Below are positions 6,567 to 12,613 of a stretch of 15,178 nt of DNA, piece by piece. Numbering within the stretch: position 1 is the stretch's first letter; every line of letters starts with the position of its first letter. Below the pieces are notes generated by a model, which worked only from the letters and a program-made list of their open reading frames with translations, did no database searches and was not told where the DNA came from. Source of the DNA: Methanoregula sp. UBA471 (GTDB lineage: Archaea; Halobacteriota; Methanomicrobia; Methanomicrobiales; Methanospirillaceae); NCBI GenBank assembly GCA_002495065.1, contig DADT01000002.1, forward strand, positions 1 through 15,178. The letters are read 5' to 3'. Position numbers and translations under genes: made by a program.

Positions 6567-7730
6567 ATGCCATACAAGATCATCAATGCCAGCGCATACC
6601 TGAACGGGCAGGTACGGGCCGGGATCATCACTCAGGAGGATGCCGATCTCATCCGCGAATTTTGCGAAGAGCGGAAAGCAACAAAGCATATCGCTGAGGC
6701 AACCGCTCTGGTCACATCGAAGGGTCTATCAAAGTTTGCACCATCGATTGCACCCTTCAAACAGTGTACGACTCAGGATATAATTAAGGGTATCAATGCC
6801 GTTGAAACAAAATGGAAGCAGAACACCAAGCGGTTAAGGATTTATTATCTCAAAGAATTTGCACATTGGTTGGTAGATGAGGGATATAATTCAACCATCA
6901 ATATCAAGAAACTGGATAGCATCAAACCCCCCACGGCAGATAAGGCAACAAAAACTGCATCGCAGATGATCTCTGAAGAAAAAATAGATCTGATGATTCG
7001 GTCCTGCAAGAACTCCCGGGACCGGGCGTTAATCGCGTTTATGTATGAAGGAGCACTCAGGCCAATCGAAGTCCGGGAAGCAACATGGAGTCAGATCACC
7101 TTTGACCAGTACGGTGCAATATTCAACACCTCCAAAAAGACCGGCAAACCCCGGTACATCCGGCTTATCCGCTATTACGGGTATCTTGCAGCATGGAAGG
7201 CAGACTATGGCCCGGGAACACCCGAAGGTAACGCGCTGGTATTCGTAACGGGCCCGGGCAAAATACTATCCCGGCAGTATTTCCACGATATCATTGCCCG
7301 GGCAGCACAAGCTGCTGGCCTTAAGGACGTGTTCCCTTACATCATCAGGCATAGTCGGATAACCGCAATGGTTACCCAGAAGATCCCGGAATCTGTGATT
7401 AAACTGCAGGCATGGGGCAACATCGCCACACCCATGATGGCAACCTATACCCATCTGTCCAATGACCAGATGGACGATGTTTTATTGGAGACTGCCGGCG
7501 TTAAGCGGGTAGGACGGCCCAAAGGTCCAAGCATGAAGCCGGTTCAGTGCGAGGACTGTTCCACCGTGAATGTACCGGGGGCCCAATTCTGTTACAAGTG
7601 CGGGCGTTCCTTGACCGGTGAAGGTTTGACCAAGATGGAACGGATGAAACGGGATGTCTATGAAAATCCCGATGAACTCATTGCATTCCTGCAGGAGCTG
7701 AAAAAAGAGCGGGAGAGTAAGAGATCATAG
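6567..7730 (+). CDS. Tyrosine recombinase (phage-integrase family) with C-terminal zinc ribbon
   Basis: The 387-residue protein has a SAM-like N-terminal core-binding part (about 60-130) and a catalytic domain (about 135-310). Catalytic residues seen are R165 in GALRPIEVR, K190/K191 in the beta-hairpin, R261-H262 in YIIRHSRIT and the nucleophile Y294 in ATYTHLS. Two positions usually occupied by histidine differ: Y258 stands before R261, and N285 replaces the His/Trp of the GH box (AWGNIATPM). After the catalytic domain comes a CxxC...CxxC zinc ribbon (C328, C331, C342, C345) and a charged tail. Similar stand-alone proteins occur in methanogen genomes, often without an obvious element. No att sites, tRNA or mobile-element genes were found beside it. 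It may be a remnant of an integrated element or a host-retained enzyme. Confidence 0.87.
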   Translation: MPYKIINASAYLNGQVRAGIITQEDADLIREFCEERKATKHIAEATALVTSKGLSKFAPSIAPFKQCTTQDIIKGINAVETKWKQNTKRLRIYYLKEFAHWLVDEGYNSTINIKKLDSIKPPTADKATKTASQMISEEKIDLMIRSCKNSRDRALIAFMYEGALRPIEVREATWSQITFDQYGAIFNTSKKTGKPRYIRLIRYYGYLAAWKADYGPGTPEGNALVFVTGPGKILSRQYFHDIIARAAQAAGLKDVFPYIIRHSRITAMVTQKIPESVIKLQAWGNIATPMMATYTHLSNDQMDDVLLETAGVKRVGRPKGPSMKPVQCEDCSTVNVPGAQFCYKCGRSLTGEGLTKMERMKRDVYENPDELIAFLQELKKERESKRS

Positions 7731-7792
7731 AGTTTTCCATCTGACTCCATCATCAGAATGTTCATCGGTTTCAACCGCGACACTAACTTATC

Positions 7793-8209
7793 ATGCCTGA
7801 TGCCCGGGAGTTGTCAGATAAGGCGCTCGGACTTGCTGAATCCGGGCACTATGAAGAGGCACTTGATCTGATAAGCAAAGGGATCAACATCGATGCCAAT
7901 AATGCAAATCTGTGGAATAATAAAGGAATAATCCTTTTCAAAATGTGCAGATACCAGGACGCCCTCAATTCATTTTCCCAGGCAGCGGATATCGACCCCG
8001 GATTCACCGAGGCGTGGGTCAATAAGGGTGTGGTACTTATGGAACTTGGAAAAAATCTTGCAGCAATTCGTGCCTTTGACAAAGCCATTGCTATTGATTC
8101 GGGTGACAGCCAGGCACGACATTACCGGGATCTGGCACAGAAGAAAATTATAGAGTCCAGTAGTTTCTCCCCTTCTCCCTCAAAGGATCAAACGAAGTTA
8201 TTCAAGTAA
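7793..8209 (+). CDS. Small TPR-repeat protein
   Basis: The 138-residue protein consists of three tetratricopeptide repeats of 34 residues, starting near residues 4, 38 and 72 and recognisable by the A-x-G-x-Y-x-x-A-L and D-P-x-x-x-x-A-W patterns (GHYEEALDL, CRYQDALNSFSQA, KNLAAIRAFDKA). They are followed by a capping helix and a short polar tail rich in Ser. Such domains form protein-protein contact surfaces; the partner is unknown. It has no signal peptide or membrane segment. It begins 62 bases after the recombinase on the same strand, with no clear ribosome site or TATA box in between, so it may be cotranscribed. Very many unrelated TPR proteins look like this. Confidence 0.8.
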   Translation: MPDARELSDKALGLAESGHYEEALDLISKGINIDANNANLWNNKGIILFKMCRYQDALNSFSQAADIDPGFTEAWVNKGVVLMELGKNLAAIRAFDKAIAIDSGDSQARHYRDLAQKKIIESSSFSPSPSKDQTKLFK

Positions 8210-8240
8210 ATGCCCGGAGTCCCCCCAAACACGGGTATTG

Positions 8241-8250
8241 AAGAAAAAAA
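8241..8250 (-). terminator. T-tract terminator of the 67-residue minus-strand gene
   Basis: Eleven bases after the minus-strand stop codon at 8261 the minus strand reads TTTTTTTCTT. This is a typical archaeal T-tract terminator placed between the two convergent genes. Confidence 0.5.
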
Positions 8251-8260
8251 TGGAGAGGAT

Positions 8261-8464
8261 TTATTTTTTCTTGATTTTTTTCTGCCGTTTGAATAATCTT
8301 TCTTTTACTTCATCAATATTATCAGGCAGCCACTGATGACGCTCTTTTGTATAGTCCCCGCTACCAGTTTCATAACTCTGGATAAACCGTGCCATATCAA
8401 CCGGGCCCAGTTTCTTTGAGAGTGCACTGATGCCCTCTTTGCGTATTTCACTGATTGTTTTCAT
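8261..8464 (-). CDS. Conserved-looking small protein, 67 residues, function unknown
   Basis: I do not recognise a named function. The product starts MKTISEIRKEGISALSKKLG and contains GPVDMARFIQSYETGSGDYTKER at about 20-42, followed by a helical, lysine-rich end (KRQKKIKKK). The GSGDYTKER segment resembles small hypothetical proteins I have seen in bacteria and archaea, some near toxin-antitoxin genes, but no partner is visible here. The start at 8464 is chosen because a strong GGAGGTG lies 7 bases upstream; the longer frame to 8509 has no such site. A TATA box at 8542-8551 predicts an untranslated leader of about 55 bases, unlike the leaderless genes elsewhere in the window. It faces the TPR gene. 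Confidence 0.65.
   Translation of the reverse strand: MKTISEIRKEGISALSKKLGPVDMARFIQSYETGSGDYTKERHQWLPDNIDEVKERLFKRQKKIKKK
8264..8281 (+). terminator. T-tract terminator for the TPR gene, inside the convergent gene
   Basis: On the plus strand two runs of six and seven T separated by CTTGA lie about 55 bases after the TPR stop. They coincide with the lysine codons at the end of the convergent minus-strand gene. The same bases thus serve as coding sequence on one strand and probably as a terminator on the other. Confidence 0.4.
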
Positions 8465-8541
8465 CGGTTGACACCTCCATGAGCCATTTAACGGGATTTT
8501 TTTCTTCAATAGTTATCTGATGAGGGGGTATTGGTCCTTAA

Positions 8542-8551
8542 GGCTTATATT
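8542..8551 (-). promoter_or_regulatory. TATA box of the 67-residue gene
   Basis: The minus strand reads AATATAAGCC here. The predicted transcription start is near 8520, giving a leader of about 55 bases that contains the GGAGGTG ribosome site at 8472-8478. Confidence 0.5.
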
Positions 8552-8698
8552 CACCTCCACCTCTCCAAAAGCATTAAGAATGCATATTGCCTTCATGACG
8601 TACGGTCAATCCTGATGAAATAAAAAAGAAATGACGAAAAAATCGATGATGATATGTAACGTTTCCGCAGCGGTTCGCTCCTGTAATAATAAGCGCCC

Positions 8699-8710
8699 GG
8701 TAAAATATGT
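8699..8710 (+). promoter_or_regulatory. Possible TATA box of the CheB-CheR-PAS gene
   Basis: The AT-rich element GGTAAAATATGT is followed about 25 bases later by a likely start near 8731. This leaves a leader of about 55 bases that contains the AAGGTG ribosome site at 8778-8783. Confidence 0.4.
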
Positions 8711-8787
8711 CGTTACCGTGCACCTCAATTATTGTAGAGGATGTACCAACCTGCAAATGCCCATAGTATGTTTCCATAAGGTGTAAG

Positions 8788-11700
8788 ATGATGATAAAAA
8801 CCAAGGTACCTCCTCTATTGAAAAAAAGCCAAAAAATAGCCAAGACTGCGTTGAAAAAAAATGCTGTGACTAAGAAAAATACCAGGAGCAAAGCTCGCGA
8901 AGTAACCTTTCCCATCATCGGGATCGGGGCCTCTGCCGGTGGGCTTGAAGCATTTGAACTCTTCTTCAAAACGATGCCGGCCGACAGCGGCATGGCGTTC
9001 GTGCTTATCTCCCATCTCGACCCGGGCCATGAAAGCATGCTGTCTGATATCCTCCAGCGGATCACCGCGATGCCCGTTCATGAGGCGCAGGACCAGATAA
9101 CAATTGAGGCCAACCATGTCTATACCATCCCGCCCAACAAGGACATGGCAATCTTCCATGGTGTGCTCCACCTGAGTGTCCCGGAACAGACACGGGGGAT
9201 GCGGCTGCCCATAGACTCCTTCTTCCGTTCTCTTGCCGATGACCAGGGGGAACGTTCGATCTGCGTGATCTTCTCGGGAAGCGGGTCGGACGGTACCCTC
9301 GGGCTTCGCGCCATCCATGGGGCCGGCGGGGCCTCCTTTGTGCAGGAACCCCCCACCGCAAAATATGACGGCATGCCATCAAGTGCGGTCCAGAGCGGTC
9401 TTGCCACCTATGTGCTGCCGGTCGATAAGATCGCCGAACAACTGGTCACCTACGTAAAGACTATCGCTGATACCGGTCTTCCCCCTGCTCCCCCGATTCC
9501 CGCTTCATTAAGTTCCATGAAACATATCCTGATGCTCCTGCGGACAAAGACCGGCAACGACTTTTCCCAGTACAAGCAGAGCACGATCCGGCGCCGGATA
9601 GAACGGCGGATGGGGATGCATACCTTAAAGGATATGGACGCGTACGCCCGGTACCTCAGGGAGAACCCTGCCGAAGTCCAGATCCTATTTAAAGAACTGC
9701 TCATCAACGTGACCAGCTTCTTTAGGGACTCCGAAGCGTTTGCTTCCCTGACAAAAGAGGTCCTGCCCCGGTTGTTTGAGAATAAACCGGAGAACTATGT
9801 CTTCCGTATCTGGGTACCTGGGTGCGCCTCCGGTGAAGAGGTATACTCGCTTGCCATACTCTTCCGCGAATACATGGACGAGATCAAACAGGATTTCAAG
9901 CTCCAGATCTATGCGACTGATATCGATGGCGAGGCGATTGCAACTGCTCGGGCAGGCAGGTACCCCAAAAACATCTCAATCGACGTTTCATCCGAACGGC
10001 TGCGGCGGTACTTTGAAAAAGAGGCGACCGGGTTCCGGATCAAAAAAGAGATCCGGGAGATGGTCGTGTTTGCCATTCAGAACGTTATTAAGGACCCGCC
10101 ATTTACCAAGATGGACCTGATCAGCTGCCGGAACCTGCTGATCTACCTTGATGTCGAACTCCAGGATCGGGTAATCCCGGTGTTCCATTACGCACTCCGG
10201 CCGGGAGGGGTACTCTTCTTGAGCCCGTCAGAGGGCATCGGGAATTTCACCGATCTTTTCGCCCCGGTCGATAAAAAGTGGAAGATTTACAGTGCAAAAA
10301 AAACTCTTGCATCTGCCCGGGCGCTGATGACACCGCGCTTTGCATGGAACGATGATAGTCCCAATAAGGAACCGGTTGCGCCATTGAACAGGAAGAAGAA
10401 GATGAACGTTGCCGAACTCATAAACCGCGTGCTCCTCCAGTCCTATGCACCCCCGTCGGTCATCACCGACGAGAAAGGGGACATCGTCTACGTGCACGGC
10501 AACACCGGAAAGTACCTCCAGCCGGCACAAGGGCAGGTAAGCACCAATGTCATTGATATGGCACGCGAAGGACTCCAGATGGACCTTCGCTCCGCTATCC
10601 TGACCGCCGCCCTTAAAAAGACACAGATCATCTTAAAAGACCTGGCCGTAAAGACGAACGGCGGCATTCACGGGGTCGACCTGACAGTGCGACCACTTTC
10701 CGACCCGGAGGCAACACGGGAGCTGCTTCTCATAAGTTTCCAGGACACCCAATTGCAGTCGCCGGCGAAACAGAAGTCTGCGAAGCGTGGTACCGGAACC
10801 GAATCGATAAAGCGTGTGGTGGAACTGGAGCAGGATCTTGCGTACACAAAAGAGAACCTGCAGGCAACCATCGAGGAGATGCAGGCAACAAACGAGGAGC
10901 TGACGTCCACCAACGAGGAACTCCAGTCCACCAACGAAGAGCTCCAGTCCACCAATGAGGAACTCGAGACATCAAAAGAGGAACTCCAGTCGGTGAATGA
11001 AGAGATCGTGACCGTGAATTCCGAACTTCAGGAAAAGATCGAGCAGATCACCGGCATCCAGAATGACATGAAGAACCTGCTCGAAAACGTCAGTATCGGT
11101 ACGATATTTTTAGACGAACATCTCACCATCAAACGGTTCACCCCCGATGCCACTAAGGTGTTCCGGTTTGCGGCATCGGATGTGGGACGCCCGCTTGCAG
11201 ACATCCGGTCAATGATTCCGGATGTGGACCTGATTCCCGATGCACAGGGGGTCCTTGACTCTCTCAAACCCACGGAGAAGCATGTACGTACGATCGGTAA
11301 TGAATGGTACCTTGTCCGCATTCTGCCGTACCGTACCTTTGAGAACAAGATTGATGGCGTGGTGATGACGTTTTCTGATATCACTGCACTAAAAGCAGTT
11401 GAAGCCGAGGCCCGGTCTGCCCGCGACTATGCACAGAACATCGTCGACACGGTCAGGGAGCCATTTCTCGTCTTAAACAGCAAGTTCGAGGTGGTCTCTG
11501 CGAGCAGGGCGTTCTACAAGAAGTTCGGTGTGACACCGGAAGCGACAAAGGGGAAGGTGCTGTATGAACTCGGGAACCACCAGTGGGACATTCCCCGGCT
11601 AAAAGAGCTGCTGGAGACGGTGCTGCCAAAGGATACGAGCTTTGAAAATGTCGAGATTGAGCATGATTTCCCCGGCATCGGGCACAGGACCATGCTCTTA

Positions 11701-11829
11701 AACGCCCGCCGGATTTCCGGTGATGAGGGTACAACACAACTCATCCTCCTTGCGATTGAAGATATTTCACCGCAGGGGAGTGCAGGAGGGAAGGGCAAAC
11801 CCGTTAGACGGAATAAGAAGAGAACCTGA
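8788..11829 (+). CDS. CheB-CheR-PAS fusion protein (methylesterase plus methyltransferase plus PAS domains)
   Basis: The 1013-residue protein starts with a lysine-rich tail (1-38), then a CheB-type methylesterase domain (about 40-225) with catalytic S49 (GASAGG), H76 (ISHLDPGH) and D168 (GSGSDGT). It has no receiver domain. A CheR-type methyltransferase follows (about 240-505), with the SAM-binding loop VPGCASGEEVYSLA at 343-356 and SCRNLLIYLD at 446-455. Next come a PAS-like segment (about 545-655), a heptad coiled coil (about 685-755) and two PAS domains (about 765-870 and 880-995). No membrane segment is seen. CheB and CheR normally demethylate and methylate glutamates of chemoreceptors. 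In this fused family the targets are mostly unknown, and no receptor, CheA or CheW is in the window. The start is the first of two tandem ATGs, after AAGGTG. The stop overlaps the next ATG by one base. Confidence 0.93.
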   Translation: MMIKTKVPPLLKKSQKIAKTALKKNAVTKKNTRSKAREVTFPIIGIGASAGGLEAFELFFKTMPADSGMAFVLISHLDPGHESMLSDILQRITAMPVHEAQDQITIEANHVYTIPPNKDMAIFHGVLHLSVPEQTRGMRLPIDSFFRSLADDQGERSICVIFSGSGSDGTLGLRAIHGAGGASFVQEPPTAKYDGMPSSAVQSGLATYVLPVDKIAEQLVTYVKTIADTGLPPAPPIPASLSSMKHILMLLRTKTGNDFSQYKQSTIRRRIERRMGMHTLKDMDAYARYLRENPAEVQILFKELLINVTSFFRDSEAFASLTKEVLPRLFENKPENYVFRIWVPGCASGEEVYSLAILFREYMDEIKQDFKLQIYATDIDGEAIATARAGRYPKNISIDVSSERLRRYFEKEATGFRIKKEIREMVVFAIQNVIKDPPFTKMDLISCRNLLIYLDVELQDRVIPVFHYALRPGGVLFLSPSEGIGNFTDLFAPVDKKWKIYSAKKTLASARALMTPRFAWNDDSPNKEPVAPLNRKKKMNVAELINRVLLQSYAPPSVITDEKGDIVYVHGNTGKYLQPAQGQVSTNVIDMAREGLQMDLRSAILTAALKKTQIILKDLAVKTNGGIHGVDLTVRPLSDPEATRELLLISFQDTQLQSPAKQKSAKRGTGTESIKRVVELEQDLAYTKENLQATIEEMQATNEELTSTNEELQSTNEELQSTNEELETSKEELQSVNEEIVTVNSELQEKIEQITGIQNDMKNLLENVSIGTIFLDEHLTIKRFTPDATKVFRFAASDVGRPLADIRSMIPDVDLIPDAQGVLDSLKPTEKHVRTIGNEWYLVRILPYRTFENKIDGVVMTFSDITALKAVEAEARSARDYAQNIVDTVREPFLVLNSKFEVVSASRAFYKKFGVTPEATKGKVLYELGNHQWDIPRLKELLETVLPKDTSFENVEIEHDFPGIGHRTMLLNARRISGDEGTTQLILLAIEDISPQGSAGGKGKPVRRNKKRT
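10885..11031 (+). repeat. 21-bp tandem repeat coding for a heptad coiled coil
   Basis: Seven consecutive seven-residue units with the consensus STNEELQ (residues about 700-748 of the fusion protein) are encoded by diverged 21-base repeats. The central three are the most alike, with CACCAACGA-GA-CTCCAGT recurring. This heptad block is a known conserved linker in CheB-CheR-PAS proteins and forms a coiled coil. The reading-frame spacing is exact, so copy-number change would keep the frame. Confidence 0.85.
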
Positions 11830-12192
11830 TGGCTGCAGGAAAGAAGAAACCTGTAGTGAAGAACACAGACACCCCCGGTATCGTACGTTCTTTGCGGGAC
11901 AATGCAGAGGAGCAGCTCGCACGCTCTCCGAAGCGCTCTCCTAACTTAACAGGGCAGAAAGCAGGGGAACTCATCCACGAACTCCAGGTACACCAGATCG
12001 AGCTCGAAACACAGGCTGAAGAACTCAGGAGAGTGCAGCTCATGCTCGAAGAGTCTCGGGACAAGTACCTTGACCTGTATGACTTTGCCCCAATCGGGTA
12101 TCTGACACTCAGCAACGAGGCACTGATTGATGAGGTGAACCTTACCGGTGCGACTCTCCTGGGGGTTGAGCGGAGCAAACCTGACGAAGGAC
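11829..12192 (+). pseudogene. Broken PAS sensor gene: N-terminal fragment with frameshift and truncation
   Basis: The ATG overlaps the stop of the CheB-CheR gene (TGATG). The first 116 residues match the N-terminus of the histidine kinase encoded at 12610-14730: ELxVHQIELExQ near 51-62, then ESRDKYLDLYDFAPIGYLTLS at 75-95, then the start of a PAS domain ending LLGVERS. After S116 the resemblance is lost in this frame. Dropping one A from the run at 12177-12179 restores SNLTKD, parallel to QNLIND of the kinase, but this then meets two stop codons at 12193. The remainder of the PAS and any kinase part are missing. The uncorrected frame runs on to 12353 as about 58 residues of antisense to the response regulator gene. 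A fragment protein might still be made. I infer a decayed paralogue of the facing kinase, not a functional gene. Confidence 0.7.
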
Positions 12193-12232
12193 TGATGATA
12201 CCAGGCAATACAACGACCCATAAACTGCTGTA

Positions 12233-12613
12233 TCAGGCGGTCCGCCGGTCCATGACTTGCCTGACAAGAGCGAGCAGATTCACCTCCGGGAATGGTTTTA
12301 CGATATACCCCTCCGGCTCAACCTCCCGCATCCTTTCGAGCGTGTTCGCATAGGGATGGCCGGTAAGGAAGATCAGGGAGACTGAAAAACGCTGCTGTAT
12401 CAGCCTTGCAGTCTCAATCCCGTCAAGTGATCCAGCAAGCCCGACGTCCATAAGGATGAGATCGGGTTTTTTGGATTCTTCGAGCATTTGGAGCACCGCC
12501 TCCCCGGAGGAAGCCGCACCAATAACCCGGTATCCTGCTTTTTCCATCAGCTCGGTAAGGTAGAGGGCGATCAGGCCATCGTCCTCCGCTACCAGAACGC
12601 TTTCCCCGGTCAG
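12233..12613 (-). CDS. Single-domain response regulator (receiver), apparent CTG start
   Basis: Counting from CTG, the 126-residue product is one receiver domain: acidic pocket E10-D11-D12 (VLVAEDD), phosphoacceptor D56 (DLILMD), T84 (IFLTGH) and K106-P107 (YIVKPF). There is no output domain, so it likely acts by protein contact or as a phosphate shuttle. The first in-frame ATG (12547, residue 23) would delete the acidic pocket. Upstream, the frame holds no ATG, GTG or TTG before a stop codon. The only plausible start is CTG at 12613-12611, which overlaps the kinase stop as CTGA where ATGA would be usual. Translational coupling to the kinase is likely; no ribosome site is visible. A sequencing error or recent mutation is possible. 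The kinase upstream is the obvious phosphodonor. Confidence 0.8.
   Translation of the reverse strand: MTGESVLVAEDDGLIALYLTELMEKAGYRVIGAASSGEAVLQMLEESKKPDLILMDVGLAGSLDGIETARLIQQRFSVSLIFLTGHPYANTLERMREVEPEGYIVKPFPEVNLLALVRQVMDRRTA

Larger units (their letters stand above)
8465..8787. other. Divergent intergenic region between the small gene and the CheB-CheR fusion
   Basis: About 320 bases hold the two divergent promoters and leaders. Apart from those I see an A-rich stretch at 8616-8645 and no open frame with coding character. The long minus-strand frame across 8574-9065 is a shadow of the fusion gene. Confidence 0.45.

Noticed and set aside
8610..8660. C/D-box small RNA suggested by TGATGA boxes
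   Set aside because: The TGATGA boxes are present but no properly spaced CTGA D boxes follow, so the structure is not supported.
8574..9065. Minus-strand 163-residue frame with a hydrophobic stretch
   Set aside because: Mostly antisense to the start of the CheB-CheR gene; the hydrophobic stretch is the complement of its lysine-rich codons.
10668..10975. Minus-strand repetitive frames rich in Ser/Trp (WSSSLVD-like)
   Set aside because: They are shadows of the heptad-repeat coding region of the CheB-CheR-PAS gene.
10885..11031. Tandem 21-bp repeats as a CRISPR or satellite
   Set aside because: They are in-frame heptads of a known coiled-coil linker in this protein family, with no unique spacers.
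12193..12353. C-terminal part of the 174-residue plus-strand frame as real protein
   Set aside because: It is antisense to the receiver domain for most of its length and has no resemblance to PAS or kinase sequence.
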